A stretch of DNA of 64,000 bases from Tethya wilhelma (GCA_964030475.1 CAXIPT010000001.1:24092198-24156197), one strand, 5' to 3'; shown: positions 26,501 through 36,720, numbered from the stretch's first letter. Notes: generated by a model from the letters alone, not told the origin. Numbers and translations: made by a program.

Positions 26501-29500
26501 TAAATGAGTATCAAAGACAGTAGTACCCTTGAAAAGAAGTTACTTTGTGCTATCAAAGTTGGCTCAACACATTCTGGTTCCCTGGAAATCTTTTTCAAGT
26601 AATTAAGTCAGTTTGGAAGTATGTACGTAAGTAAGAAGTAAGTTTAGGAGAACAAAAATGGCACTATGGTGGCTTCCCACTAGCACTCTCTACAAGTGCT
26701 AAGGAAAGTTTTTCGGTGAGCTTTAGGCCTTGCTTGCAGTTGGTAATCTGTCAGTGACAGTCTCTGACTAACTTTGAAGGTTTAATTTTGTTTGACTAGA
26801 CTTTTATAGTGGCCAACATTTTTATTGTGTCTATGGGACTGTCCGCCTATTCCTACTATACATACTACTGTACGTATGATTATCATTAGTCTTTACAAAA
26901 AATATATGACATAATTATGTGCATGCACAATATATTGCATCCATGCAAACTATGTGACATTATTTTGAGTCACCAAAGACCTCAGCATAGTTAAGGACCG
27001 GGTCAGGTAGGTTTTGAGCAATTTTTCAACACATTTCAAAGCTGGATATTTCTAATAGGACTGATGATAGGAGGATATAAAGCAGATAGAAGTAAATGTT
27101 AGGGATTTAGGTTTACAAAAGAGTTAACTAAGTTATTATTATTAAAATAACAGACGGCACGCCCACCAATGTACTAGCACTTTAATGCTACAGCCACTCT
27201 GAGGGGCTCATACGCTTTATACCTAGGTGAATTAAAATCCAATAGTATACTTTTTCAATATCATTCTTAGAAGTACTAAACTGAAAAATTTACCAGTTTT
27301 GCATCTCATTAACGATCACATCCACGGTCACCATTGCCGTCTTGAAGCTTGTTTCCAAAAAGTACACTATAAATACTTTATAGTTGCAACATGTAGACAC
27401 TGTGCACCAAGTCAGCGCTGCTTAAAACCAAGCGCTTCTACTCCGTTCAATGCTCAAGTCTAATTTCAGCCTTACTCTTGCTTCTTGTAAGATGACTTAG
27501 TATTGCACTGAACTGAAGTGATCACATGCGGTCGCTGTTTAATGATATGCAAATTCATCGTAGTTTTACATCAAAAATCACTCATTCGTGAAACTCAGTT
27601 GACAGTGAGCTGACCCAGTCCTTAACTACGCTGAGACAATAACTATACCAGCTTAGTATGCCTCAACATGCATATATATCATAGGTATGGTAGTATTATA
27701 GTAGGAATGGGCCGAATGTCCCATAGACATAATACAAAATGTTTAATTATCACCATAAAAATCTAGCAAGACAATAAAACCTTAAAACTTGCTCAGAAAC
27801 TCTGTCAGACAGATTATAACAAATGCTTGCATGGCCTCTCGTAGCGAGTGCTATAGTTAGAAGCTACACCCACGCAATTTTATTCTCACTTACCGTGAAT
27901 GACTTACTTGAAAGCGATTTCCAGAGAAACAAAAGGCACAGAGCAACCTGTTCTCATCTGGACTAGTGCTTTTTACAGTTGCTTTCTGCCTAAATGTTTT
28001 AAAACAAGAGCTAGAAAGCTTTAAAATTTATTATATAATTATATAAATTATTTATACACTGCAGCCATCTTTTGTAGGTAGAGGTCAAAGGTCGTTATTC
28101 ATCCAAGGCTAATAGTACTGCTACTCAAGCTTTTTGCAAGGACTTATTAAGTCCCCGATATAGTCTCCTCACTTTAGTGTTGAAAAAGTGAATGAACAAG
28201 TATAGAAAAGGTATAGTAGTACAGTAGTAGGAATGGGCAGCACGGTAAAAAGTAAGGAAACAAGGCATGTCGCAATTTCAGCACATGACTACATTATTTT
28301 TTTATGCTCAAGTAGAGTATTGAGGATTAACTAAAACAACATTGCCTAGATTGCCTCCTTATATACTTTGCCCCACTTATATAGCTATAGCTAACAGTTA
28401 AGTTCCACACTTCAATTAATCCCTTGTCACTCCCTGTCAGTATTCCGACCATAAGGTGGCACACTCTGCAGCATACTGATTGGCATGCATGATCTATGAA
28501 TTCAAACCATTATTTTATCCAGGCATGTACAGCATTGTTTGAAGCATATCAATATTTATTTTCATATGACAGGATGTATGAGGAATCAAAAAATGAAAAT
28601 GAAGTAGTCATGTGCCAAAATTGCGACATGCATGCCTTGTTTTCTTACTTTTTACCGCACTGTCCATTCCTACACTGTAAACTTAATTTTATGACATTTT
28701 TACTATATATATGAATACTGAATGCATGTTGACTACTTGGAGTCAAGTATAACTTTTGATATACCTATAGTATACACACTGAAGGTTTATTGATGAATCT
28801 CTTTCATCATGCAAACTTGGCAAAAAAAATAAATAAAAATATATGTATATATATATACTGTATATACATCACAGACAATCAAGGCATGTTCATATAACTG
28901 TATTTATACAAGTAGTAAAAATTTCAAAAAAATAAGTAGTGTAGGAATGGGCAGTGCGGTAAAAAGTATTGAAACAAGGCATGGTCTCAATTTCGGCACA
29001 TGACTACTTCATTTTTATTCTTGATCACTTATAATTATGGATTTTCAGCGTTGTGTTGTGATGATCTGTACAATAATACCGTAGCTAGCTTATGATTACT
29101 GCATTGGTTCAAATTTCTCAGTACATTATAATACAATTATAGCTAATCACTTGGCTACTAAAATAATGGAGTAAACTATAAAAGACAAGTATATAACTTA
29201 AACTGGATTACCAGCCAAGAGTTGGACATAAAAATGAAGTAGTCATGTGCCGAAATTGAGACCATGCCTTGTTTCAATACTTTTTACCGCACTGCCCATT
29301 CCTACACTACTTATTTTTTTGAAATTTTTACTACTTGTTCATTCACTTTTTTCAACACTACAGTGTGGAGACTGTCAGAGACTGGTAAGTCCCTACAAAA
29401 AGCTTGAGTAGGAGCTACATGCACTTCAGTATGCTAGAGGGAGCTAATGCGCATGCGTATATAATGCCACGTGCAAAGATAATGAATGACCTTTGAACTC

Positions 29501-32500
29501 TACCCACAAAGATGGCTGCATTGTAGTACATGAATTTATACGCTAAGTTTTAAAGCTTTCTAGTTTTTGTTTAGGCCTATTTATGATGAAAACGAGTATC
29601 AAGGAATGTAGTACCCATGAAAAGAACTTACTTTGTGCTGTCAAAGTTGGCTCAACACATTCTGGTTCTCTGGAAATCCTTTTCAAGTAAGTCAGTTAGG
29701 AAGTACGTACGTAAGTAAGTAAGTTAGATGAACAAAAATGGCACTATGGTGGCTTCCCACTAGCGCTCTCTACGAGTGCTGCGGAAAGTTTTTGTGTGTT
29801 TTAAGACTTGTATGCAGTTGGTAATCTGTCAGTGAGAGCTTCTGAGCAACTTTGAAGGTCTAGTTTTGTTTGACTAGATTTTTATAGTGGCCAATATTTT
29901 GTATTGTGTCTATGGGACAGTCGGCCCATTCCTACTATACGTACTACCGTACGTATGATTATTGTAAATATTAATCTGCACCTGTAACAGGAAGACCAAG
30001 CTGACGACAAACAACAAAGGCATCTCTAAAATCCCAATGATCGCGACAAACTCCAGTCCATTCTCCATTGATGCAAATCTCCACATAACCTTCTCCTGGA
30101 GTATCACTTCCTATTAGACGAACACTGTCCGATTGACCTTACAAACATATGAAAAAGTGTGAAAAAGTGTGCACGCAATAATTAAGTTTGTATTATGTAA
30201 ATGTTTAAAATTAAACTATAATTAACATGAAAACTCAGAAGTGCTGAATAATTACAATGCATACGTGATTCATTCATATGCTGCAGTGATATTCTTACAA
30301 TCTGAGCAGATAACAGTCAATTGATCACAATCTGTTGTCAATCTTTCAAATGTCTGTCTGCAATTGTGTAGTAATTCCTCTTCACCATTACAACCAACAT
30401 CGTATAATACACATAGCAGCCTGTAATCATTGGATGTACGAATTACCTCTGCAAAACATTGACAAAATCAATAACAATCATAGGTGCAAACAACAATCGT
30501 ATACCTTCAAAATCTGGGTACCCCAACTGTCTGCATAACACTTTCAAATCAGTTGAGCTCCAATAACTATAGCGTGAATAGCGATAAGGGCCCCAGCATA
30601 CTGGATACCATCCTAGTGGTGTACGTACATGTAGTACTCCCTCATTGGAACTTGAATATCCAACAAGACGAACATTAGTGAAGTCAGAGGTGTCACGAGC
30701 TTCATTAAAAATCAAAGAAGCATATGTATGTAATCAATGTCAATATACAGGGTCATGCATGCCTACAAATGTATTACATTGTACTATCATACGTACGGTA
30801 GTACGTATAGTAGGAATGGGCCGACTGTCCCATAGACACAATACAAAATGTTGCTCACTATATAAAAATCTACTCAAACAAAATTAAGCCTTCGACGTTG
30901 CTCAAAGGCTCTCACTGACAGATTACCAACTGCATGCAAGATCTAAAGCTCACAAAAACTTTCCTCAGCACTCGTAGAGAGCGCTAGTGGGAAGCCATCA
31001 TAGTGCCATTTTTGTTCTCCTAACGTACTTACTTACTTACGTACTTCCTAACTGACTTACTTGAAAAGGATTTCCAGAAAACCAGAACGTGTTGAGCCAA
31101 CTTTGACAGCACAGAGTAAATTCTTCTCATAGGTACTACATTCCTTGATACTCGTTTTCATCATAAATATAGGCCTAAACAAAAACTAGAGAGCTTTGAA
31201 ACTTAGTGTATAAATTCATGTACTACAATGCAGCCATCTTTGTGGGTAAAGTTCAAAGGTCATTAACCCACGTGGCATTATTATGCGCATGCGCATAGGC
31301 TCCTCTAGCTTAATGTAGTGCATACAGCTGCTGCTCAAGCTTTTTGTAGGGACTAACCAGTCTCTGATAGTCTCCACACTGTAGTGTTGAAAAAAGTGGA
31401 TGAACAAGTAGTAAAAATTTCAAAAAAATAAGTCGTGTAGGAATGGGTAGTGCGGTAAAAAGTATTGGAACAAGGAATGTCTCAATTTCGGCACATGACT
31501 ACTTCATTTTTTATGCCCAACTCTTGGCTGGTTCTCCAGTTTAAGTTGCCTGTCTGTTATATTTTACTCCACTGCTTAGTCAACTGATTATAGGAATTTG
31601 TAGCAATGCAGCAGGTACTTTTGTGCAGTCATTGCATTTATGACACTGAGGGTCCATATGAGGGAGGCAATAATAAAAATAAAGTACAGTCATGTGCCGA
31701 AATTGAGACATTCCTTGTTCCAATACTTTTTACCGTGAGAAATTTTTGTATTTTTCATATGTCGTTCAAATATAGAAAAATTAAAAACTGTGAATATTTA
31801 CATATATTGTGAAATACAAGTATGCGCCACGGGTACAGCATTTACGACAACCAAGAATGTTTATAGTGCATTTTTACTAATTAATTATTTATACAAAAAT
31901 TGATATTACGAAATTATTTCCCACTGTTGCAATAAAACTTACTATAAACAGTATGTTTTATTGCATTATACACACAAGAGGGTTATACGTAGCACCAGAA
32001 ACTAGTTAGATTCTAGCTAAAAAAAGTTATAAATAATTAACAGCATTTATTTTGAATGTTGTTAAGTTCATGAGTCTGTATTACTATATCTTCTAGTCAA
32101 GTTCAACCAACAAACACCATTGTATAAGCATTATCATGTAAGACTCTTGTAGGCTCCTTTAAAGTCGTTTCTGGCATTAATTAAGAGCTAAGCTATAGAC
32201 TCCTGACTTTATCAATCAATATCATGTCACTGACAATCTATACAATATTATACATTATATAACTTATAGCTATTTTAACTATTTGTACTGCCATTGAGTG
32301 TCACTGATCACTAATCACACAACTAAGACTTCAGTGGGTAGGCTGTTGTGACAGTCACTGCAAATCATGTGCAGATATTTGGTCCCTCGAGTCCTGATCT
32401 CAGAGAGTCAATACTCAATACTCTAAGACTGCCTTCAACTTCTCTATTTCTCAGCTAACAAACTGCGTTGCACATGCCTGCATGCAATCTGAAAAATGTA

Positions 32501-33330
32501 CTAGATTTTATAGCAAGAGTTCATAAGAGAGAGAAGAGTATCGAACAGCGCATACTCGTGTAGAAACACTGTGTACAAAGTAACATGACATGCACGTGAC
32601 TAAACAATGTATATCTATCTGTAATCTGCTAGTAAATCTCTACCTTGACGTCGTATACTGGGCGTGGCCACACACTTACGTATATTCTTTGTCCTTTTCT
32701 CGCCTTCTTGAAGCTGGCTGTTCACTTTTTCGCTCAGATTTGTTAGGTCATCCGTCAATAAGCTTGCTTGCACTTGGTAATTTACGAGCAGCTTAGTTTA
32801 TTTGCGCGTTTTTCAACGCTCTTGATGATGTAATATGCACGGCCACACCCCATTTACGTAGGTTTACTCACGTGCATGTCATGTTACTTTGTACACAGTG
32901 TTTCTACACGAGTATGCGCTGTTCGATACTCTTCTCTCTCTTATGAACTCTTGTTTATAGTCTCAAATCCAAAATTTTCTAGCTTAATATTAAGTAATTT
33001 TATACAAAAATGCCACAGCACCTATAATGCATCCATACACACATGAATTGAGAGAAGTTTTTGCTACTACTATAATATACGTGTGGCATGTAGTGGCACG
33101 AAGAACTCGTTCTAGGTTGAAGTCATAGCTGCATGCTTTCTATGTTCTTTATTTCTCAATCTTTTACTTACACTCATATACTGTAACTATTGTGCCTATT
33201 GTGGCATGTATTTCACATAATAATAACAATAATAATAATAATACATACCTGAAACTATAGTAATAATACAGCATATCAAAACCAACTTCAATATCAATCT
33301 GCCAGTTAAGTAGCTATTTTCTCCCATCAT
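8047..33330 (-). CDS. Gene C: SRCR(7)-Ig(4) protein ending before the TM helix
   Basis: Paralogue of gene A, about 1,456 residues. Exons: 33330-33249, 30699-30505, 30448-30299, 30137-29982, 25590-25423, 24393-24103, 21984-21772, 17048-16875, 16048-15824, 15640-15473, 13629-13456, 12383-12210, 11251-10892, 10776-10615, 10447-10163, 10084-9734, 9662-9225, 9151-8885, 8527-8454, 8310-8047. Phases close throughout. Two donors are weak (GTGCAG at 29981, GTCAAC at 8884). The SEA-like exon runs into TAA right after [14 protein letters not shown], where A and B continue into CSDC and the TM helix. Predicted secreted, unless an unseen downstream exon restores an anchor; gene decay is the alternative. 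Introns are large and transposon-filled. Confidence 0.75.
8885..10447 (-). CDS. Gene C Ig-like domains 1-4 (exons 15-18)
   Basis: Ig1 10447-10163 (LNCTITP, YYCRVY). Ig2 10084-9734 ([18 protein letters not shown], no Cys pair). Ig3 9662-9225 ([18 protein letters not shown], no Cys pair). Ig4 9151-8885 (TIMCSAS, GVYTCAL). The donor after Ig4 is GTCAAC, unusually weak, so the end of that exon is uncertain by a few codons. Confidence 0.76.
10615..12383 (-). CDS. Gene C SRCR6-SRCR7 with fused middle exon (exons 12-14)
   Basis: Exons 12383-12210, 11251-10892 and 10776-10615. The middle exon again joins the end of SRCR6 ([18 protein letters not shown]) to the start of SRCR7 ([25 protein letters not shown]). 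Exon 14 completes SRCR7 (IEKCQL, GVVCKG). Confidence 0.82.
11348..12045 (+). repeat. Dispersed family R3, copy 1
   Basis: Begins GGCACCAATGGTGCATAAGC and ends with TTCTTGAGATTTCGATGGA, a CAGACAGACAGAC run and GCCGAGGCTGA. The ends are mutually complementary (AAGCCTC / GAGGCT). Confidence 0.75.
12665..12895. repeat. Tandem duplication, ~115-bp unit
   Basis: GCGACCATTACAAACCTCGG...TTTGTACTGAAAAACAC and CTGCTCTAGCTGCCAG recur in a second diverged copy starting near 12781. Confidence 0.75.
13456..15640 (-). CDS. Gene C SRCR5 (exons 10-11)
   Basis: Exons 15640-15473 and 13629-13456. First half [15 protein letters not shown] and VFCNQLFG. Variant second half NISLANMDC...GCYG, as in A and D. The 1.8 kb intron holds an inverted-repeat element and a dispersed repeat copy. 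Confidence 0.72.
14020..14740 (-). repeat. R1 copy (minus), degraded
   Basis: Reverse-orientation copy within the SRCR5 intron of gene C: inverted CATGTGCCGAAATTGAGAC block, then TCAGAGATTGGTTAGTCC and related blocks, ending near GGAATGGGCC. Many substitutions. Confidence 0.7.
15068..15351. mobile_element. Inverted-repeat (foldback) element
   Basis: Long imperfect arms: AGGAATGGCCAAATCATAAA on the left and its inverse on the right, extending over about 100 bp each side. Non-coding. Confidence 0.75.
15824..17048 (-). CDS. Gene C SRCR4 (exons 8-9) with insertion
   Basis: Exons 17048-16875 and 16048-15824. Canonical first half ([28 protein letters not shown]). The second half has [10 protein letters not shown] and NDAGVRC, with about 25 extra residues before the last disulfide region ([15 protein letters not shown]...). 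Confidence 0.8.
16437..16600 (+). repeat. R1 partial copy
   Basis: Only the left end: ATCATACGTACAGTACTGTA, then GAAATGGGCGACTGTCCCAT, degrading after about 160 bp. Confidence 0.6.
16697..16845. mobile_element. Short element, family R2 (ACCGTATAGC ends)
   Basis: Ends ACCATATAGCTAGAAATTTT and inverse; interior reads GCGAAAATTTT-type blocks. About 150 bp, immediately downstream of gene C exon 8. Confidence 0.75.
17948..18170. mobile_element. Short element, family R2, decayed
   Basis: ACCGTGTAGCTCCAAATTTT left end and AAAGTTTGGAGATATAT-type right end with TTCGTG blocks inside; diverged. Confidence 0.5.
18183..18925 (+). repeat. R1 copy (plus)
   Basis: From ATCATACGTACGGTAGTACG to the GGCACATGACTACTTCATTT block, with all internal blocks recognisable. 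A second copy follows immediately. Confidence 0.8.
18983..19975 (+). repeat. R1 copy (plus), second subfamily
   Basis: Variant with a CCTTCCTTCCTTCC run and ACTTGAACGCGATTTCCAGA. The right module is a foldback: the AAGTGTAGGAATGGGCAGTG arm near 19624 returns inverted at about 19850-19960. Confidence 0.8.
20635..21757 (+). repeat. R1 copy plus solo foldback arm
   Basis: An inverted arm (AAAATGAAGTAGTCATGTGC) at 20635-20750 is followed by a plus-strand copy to about 21445 and its inverted arm at 21640-21755, ending 15 bp before gene C exon 7. Confidence 0.75.
21772..24393 (-). CDS. Gene C SRCR3 (exons 6-7) with internal insertion
   Basis: Exons 24393-24103 and 21984-21772, residues about 251-418. 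[14 protein letters not shown] and [10 protein letters not shown] are standard, but about 36 residues rich in Asp, Phe and Val (beginning [12 protein letters not shown]) are inserted between them. Neither A nor D has this. Second half: GQGFGPTVL and ENLFEC. Confidence 0.75.
22027..22130. mobile_element. Palindromic element, copy 1
   Basis: TAGTCACACAATTTGTGTGA with inverted partner CACACAGAAGGTGTGACA; hairpin of about 100 bp, 43 bp upstream of gene C exon 7. Confidence 0.7.
22593..22696. mobile_element. Palindromic element, copy 2
   Basis: GTTGTGTGCTAGTCACACCT and its inverse close a ~104-bp hairpin, same family as the copy 0.5 kb to the left. Confidence 0.8.
23338..23545. mobile_element. 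Short element, family R2, best preserved
   Basis: Ends ACCGTATAGCGGGAAATTTT and inverse; interior repeats TTTTCCCCCACGAAA. 208 bp. Confidence 0.85.
23650..23995. mobile_element. Inverted-repeat element (CAGTGGCATATCC ends)
   Basis: CAGTGGCATATCCAGGATTT at the left and CTGGATATGCCACTG at the right, with GGGGGTGCT near both ends. 346 bp. Confidence 0.72.
24517..25122. mobile_element. Inverted-repeat element (TTAAGGTTACGGG ends)
   Basis: CTTAAGGTTACGGGGTACAT left; inverse of TTAAGGTTACGGGCTACCG right. 606 bp, no coding frame. A related single end lies near 60955. Confidence 0.75.
25423..30137 (-). CDS. Gene C SRCR2 (exons 4-5)
   Basis: Exons 30137-29982 and 25590-25423, separated by a 4.4 kb intron carrying three repeat copies. 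First half: [15 protein letters not shown] and [10 protein letters not shown]. Second half: [12 protein letters not shown], ending IYCFG. The exon 4 donor (GTGCAG) is weak. Confidence 0.72.
25845..26885 (-). repeat. R1 copy (minus)
   Basis: Foldback module 25845-26240, followed by the reverse-complement body ending with CCTACTATACATACTACTGT near 26873. Lies in the SRCR2 intron of gene C. Confidence 0.8.
26981..27635. mobile_element. Inverted-repeat element, CTCAG/TTAAGGAC type
   Basis: Ends are near-perfect inverted repeats of about 26 bp beginning CTCAGC, then TAGTTAAGGAC. 655 bp, no coding frame seen. Probably a non-autonomous DNA transposon. Confidence 0.8.
27680..28715 (+). repeat. R1 copy (plus)
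   Basis: Starts GGTATGGTAGTATTATAGTA and ends with the inverted arm at 28590-28710. Belongs to the subfamily with GAAAGCGATTTCCAGAG. Confidence 0.75.
28905..29965 (-). repeat. R1 copy (minus), well preserved
   Basis: Foldback module 28913-29340 bounded by ACAAGTAGTAAAAATTTC and its inverse, then body to CTATACGTACTACCGTACGT. It stops about 25 bp from gene C exon 4. Confidence 0.85.
30299..30699 (-). CDS. Gene C SRCR1 (exons 2-3)
   Basis: Exons 30699-30505 and 30448-30299, residues about 28-142. First half has LGWYPVCWG and [10 protein letters not shown]; second half has [13 protein letters not shown] and VICSD. Divergent SRCR like the first domain of A and D; there is a Tyr/Arg-rich insertion after PVCWG. 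Confidence 0.75.
30784..31745 (+). repeat. R1 copy (plus)
   Basis: Complete left end and body to about 31512; the inverted arm is truncated after TTTTTACCGTGAG. Lies in intron 1 of gene C. Confidence 0.82.
31746..32513. other. Intron 1 of gene C, no feature seen
   Basis: AT-rich sequence without recognisable repeat, exon or RNA gene. Confidence 0.4.
32514..32953. mobile_element. Inverted-repeat element with ~91-bp near-perfect arms
   Basis: CAAGAGTTCATAAGAGAGAG and the following ~70 bp are repeated inverted at the right end with at most one or two mismatches. 440 bp, in intron 1 of gene C. The match suggests a young insertion. Confidence 0.88.
33249..33330 (-). CDS. Gene C exon 1: signal peptide
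   Basis: From the first of two adjacent ATGs: polar start [11 protein letters not shown], hydrophobic core [16 protein letters not shown], then GTATGT donor in phase 1, matching the phase of the SRCR1 exon 2.5 kb downstream. Not similar in sequence to the signal peptides of A or D. Confidence 0.72.
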
Positions 33331-33960
33331 GAACTCTTGAATATGTTATGATAGCTAAAATATCTTCATGCCTGGCTCATGGACGAAGTACTCAATGACA
33401 TGAATCCTTGATGATACACTAAATTATAAACAACAAAATGCATGTGACCCATCAATGCATTGTAAATTTAAATATTTGCTTATATCATAATTTTATACAT
33501 ACATGCATACTATTATTATGTACCCCAGGCATGCAGTTAATGGGTAAGAGTTTAGATCAAAGATGGGACTAATGTTAATTGGTACACCATCTCTTAGACA
33601 AAAATGTGCTTAATAGCTAGTGTCTTGTCTTCTTGCTAATGGACTATGGAGGCATAGCTACAAAAATTTCAACCACACTATATTGAAACCTCCAAGTATG
33701 CAGCTTAAGTCTATGACACATGATTGATAATAAGATATGTACAGAAATCCATAAGCGGACATGCATACACTACAAGAAGCATATGAACTTCTTTGTATCA
33801 ACAAAACTCTGACTAGCCAACAATTATAATATCATACATTGGGAATAGTCAAGAATATTAAGTCACCCATTGAGACATGACAAATTTTGTAATCTATGTC
33901 TTAATCGTGGGTGAGTCCAGAATAAAGTGGTTGTGCTTCTTTGCTATACATTTGCATTAA

Positions 33961-34240
33961 TTTAAAAGTCTATTCGCATTCACTTGAGCCCAGGAAGTAG
34001 TGTGGTTTTGCTTAAGTACAGCTTTACCGCATTTGTGGTTAATGGAATGTCTGTACTTTATGTATGGGGCATACGTGTAACTTTTGAATGGTAAGGGGTA
34101 GCGCTTTTTAAAAAGCACCAAACGAATCTACGTGAAATTTGCAATCAAATGGTATCTATAAAATAGCGCAATTCATAGATATACGGCCAAGTTATGAAGA
34201 AATTTTGAAGGCTCATGCAAGTGAACGCGAATAGACTTTA
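33961..34240. mobile_element. Inverted-repeat element upstream of gene C
   Basis: TAAAAGTCTATTCGCATTCA and inverse of TAAAGTCTATTCGCGTTCAC. 280 bp, 0.6 kb upstream of the gene C start codon, so it may sit in the promoter region. Confidence 0.72.
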
Positions 34241-34589
34241 GTAGGAAGTACTACTGGGGGTGCATGGTTTCAAAATCAAGTGTACGTGTTTTCGGGAGTG
34301 TCCGCTGTCTGGAGATAAATTTGAATACATTGCTAAGAGGCATTGGTAATAAGAATAACCTAGAGTTTAGGTGTGGCCACTTCTTGGTGTTTCCAATGTA
34401 TGGCATTTCAATAATTAATTGCTAACTATAGCTGGAGTTTGGTCTGTTCTATATAGGAGTGCATCCGCTTCTTGGAGCTATTGTATGTCTGTCTGTATAG
34501 TCCACTGTTGTATTATGAGAGGACTGCATGGATCAAGTCGGAGCCATCCAGGGCGATATTATAGTCCCATGCATGCATATCCTCTAGAG

Positions 34590-35310
34590 AGGTGATTGAG
34601 ACCTGTGTTATGCCTGTGCTCCTCTATGGTACAGAGAACTAGATTCTAACAGAAACCCTTTTGCAGCTAGAGGTTGGAAAGATTCCAAGGAGAGTTGTTC
34701 AAGAGGGTTTTGAAGTAGCCAAAGCATCATTCCAACACTGCAGCTGCTACTGCCCTTGACGTTCCCACTATAAAGTGCAGAATCTTGTTGAGGAAGCTAG
34801 GTTTCTTGAAGAGAGTGATGGACAGAGATGCCGGCGGCTTGAGTGGAAGCATGGTGTTAACTATGTGTGGAGAAGTGGATTTATTATGTTTGCATGGTTA
34901 TAGAGAGTGTAGGGAACTGGAAGAGAGCTTCCGAACATGCTTCACTGAAATGCCGGATCATCAGCAAGCTGGGAAGGGCGCTGTTTGAGGAATTTGAAGA
35001 AGAGAATGGTTGGAGTGGACAAAAGGATGCTGTTGGAAAGGTATGCAAAGAAGCTCCTATGATTGCAAAGGTGGCGGAATACCCTGGATGGGCTAAGCTG
35101 TGGGACCACTCTCTCAAACTCGGACAGAAGACCATTCTAGGGCTTGCGGCAGGGCAATGAGCCATCATGGAAGAGAAAAGCAGCCATGCCATCTTTGTGA
35201 GGTTGAGGCACTGAAGGAAGATACTATGCTGGAGCATGTTCTTGCTAGTCACCAGGAAGAGCTGCACTTGCCAAATTCATCATTGACAGCTTAGACTTAT
35301 TAAGCATGAA
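34590..35310 (+). pseudogene. LINE-type reverse transcriptase remnant (3' end)
   Basis: Reads VIETCVMPVLLYGTEN-stop-ILTE then LLQLEVGKIPRRVV, the PVLLYG-ES-W-L pattern near the C-terminus of LINE reverse transcriptases, with the Trp codon now a stop. Further on, QPCHLCEVEALKEDTMLEHV gives the Cys-Cys...His...His knuckle common after that domain. Frameshifts and stops show it is dead. It ends near TTAAACTTTAAACTTTG. Confidence 0.6.
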
Positions 35311-35404
35311 CAGTAATCTTGATTTAGAAATTCTATCTAAATTCAGGTGTATGTTTCATACTTAGGTTTTGTACTCGTCGTGTCAACATGGGCTGAATCA
35401 ATTA

Positions 35405-35830
35405 AACTTTAAACTTTGAACCATGTGGATAGATATAACCTTTGAACTCTACCTACAAGATGGCTGCATTGTAGTACATGAATTTATATACTATGTTTCA
35501 AAGCTTTCTAGTTTTTATTTATGATCAAAACGAGTACCAAGGAATGTAGTACCCATGAAAAGAACTTAATTTGTGCTGTCAAAGTTGGTTCAACATGCAC
35601 ATTCTGTTTCTCTAGCTGGAAATCCTTTTCAAGTAAGTCAGTTAGGAAGTACGTAAGTAAGTAAGTTAAATTAGAAGAACAAAATGGCACTAATGTGGCT
35701 TCTCACTAGCGCTCTCTACAAGTGCTGAGAAAAGTTTTTGTGAGTTTTAGGCCTTGCATGCAGTTGGTAATCTGTCACTGAGAGCCTCTGAGCAACTTTG
35801 AAGGTATAATTTTGTTTGACTAGATTTTAT
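35405..35830 (-). repeat. R1 partial copy (minus)
   Basis: Body blocks AAAGCTTTCTAGTTTTTATT to AATTTTGTTTGACTAGATTT, cut at both ends by other elements. Confidence 0.7.
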
Positions 35831-35835
35831 ATGTT

Positions 35836-35962
35836 TTCGGTCGACGATCTGCGAAAATTTTCTGGTGGGGCTAATCGATCCTCGAAAATTAAATTGCAAA
35901 AAGCTTTGGCAATCGCCTTTCTGCGAAAATTTTATTTCTCAAAAATTTCTTGCTATATGGTA
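35836..35962. mobile_element. Short element, family R2, truncated
   Basis: Right end GAAAATTTTATTTCTCAAAA and GCTATATGGT present; left end lost at the junction with an R1 copy. Confidence 0.5.
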
Positions 35963-35989
35963 TACGTACTAACGTATGTATGATAGAGC

Positions 35990-36139
35990 CAGAGGAGGTT
36001 CGACACGGTTGACCTTTGCTTGACCTTTTGCAATTAAAGTCCTCCATGTCCTTCGTGTGTTCAATACATTATACGTGCGGGTGGAGGACTTTAATTACAA
36101 AAGGTCAAGCAAAGGTCAGCCGTGTCGAACCTCCTCTGA
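35990..36139. mobile_element. Foldback element, CAGAGGAGGT family, copy 1
   Basis: Arms of about 58 bp: CAGAGGAGGTTCGACACGGT outer end, inner AATTAAAGTCCTCCA. Nearly the whole 150 bp is palindromic. Confidence 0.85.
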
Positions 36140-36230
36140 TATAGAACAACCTTCACATTTACAGTATGCTAATGTTACAGAGGTGTATATATGTTCATAA
36201 CTATAATAATTATACCATACCAGAGGAGGT

Positions 36231-36373
36231 ACGACACGAGTGCACCTTTGCTGAGCTGGCAAGTCTGTTAATTACATTCCGATCATGTGACCGCAATACT
36301 TCACAATGAGAGTTGATCACGTGCACCCCGTTTGCCAGCTCAGCAAAGGCGCAATCGTGTCGTACCTCCTCTG
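36231..36373. mobile_element. Foldback element, CAGAGGAGGT family, copy 2
   Basis: Same outer ends (CAGAGGAGGTACGACACGAG and inverse), different interior (CTTTGCTGAGCTGGCAA arms). 143 bp, 91 bp from copy 1. Confidence 0.85.
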
Positions 36374-36410
36374 ATACCATACAATAATAATCTTGTCAAA
36401 TATAATTTAT

Positions 36411-36720
36411 GAGTGCCCAGATTAGCTAACTTACAAACTCGATCCACGTAATGAGCATAATACTCAAGTTGGGTCTCTATCTCCTCACATTGTCCATCAT
36501 CAGTGTACAAGTCTTCTTCATGGTATACACATTGAATAGAGTACTGTTTTACTCTCAAACAGCAAATTGCCAAATTAGCTAGACCAACTCAGTATAGCTT
36601 GCCATGCTTGTTCCACGTGATCTTGCATATGAATTTATTGTTGTGTTCTGATGACCCTTTCCATACTGTGAACTGATTATGAACTTCATGCATTTGCTGA
36701 GAGGAACGATCCACAGTCCA
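36411..36720 (-). other. Unrecognised open stretches between genes B and C
   Basis: Two short coding-like stretches on the minus strand: one reading WTVDRSSQQMHEVHNQF onward (about 36720-36595) and one reading YHEEDLYTDDGQCEEIETQ to DRVCK, closed by a GTAAGT donor at about 36433. They do not resemble SRCR or Ig domains and no family is recognised. They may be exons of a small unknown gene or decayed sequence. Confidence 0.2.

Noticed and set aside
34884..35267. 127-codon minus-strand open frame
   Set aside because: Antisense of the LINE remnant, whose plus-strand reading has recognisable reverse-transcriptase motifs.
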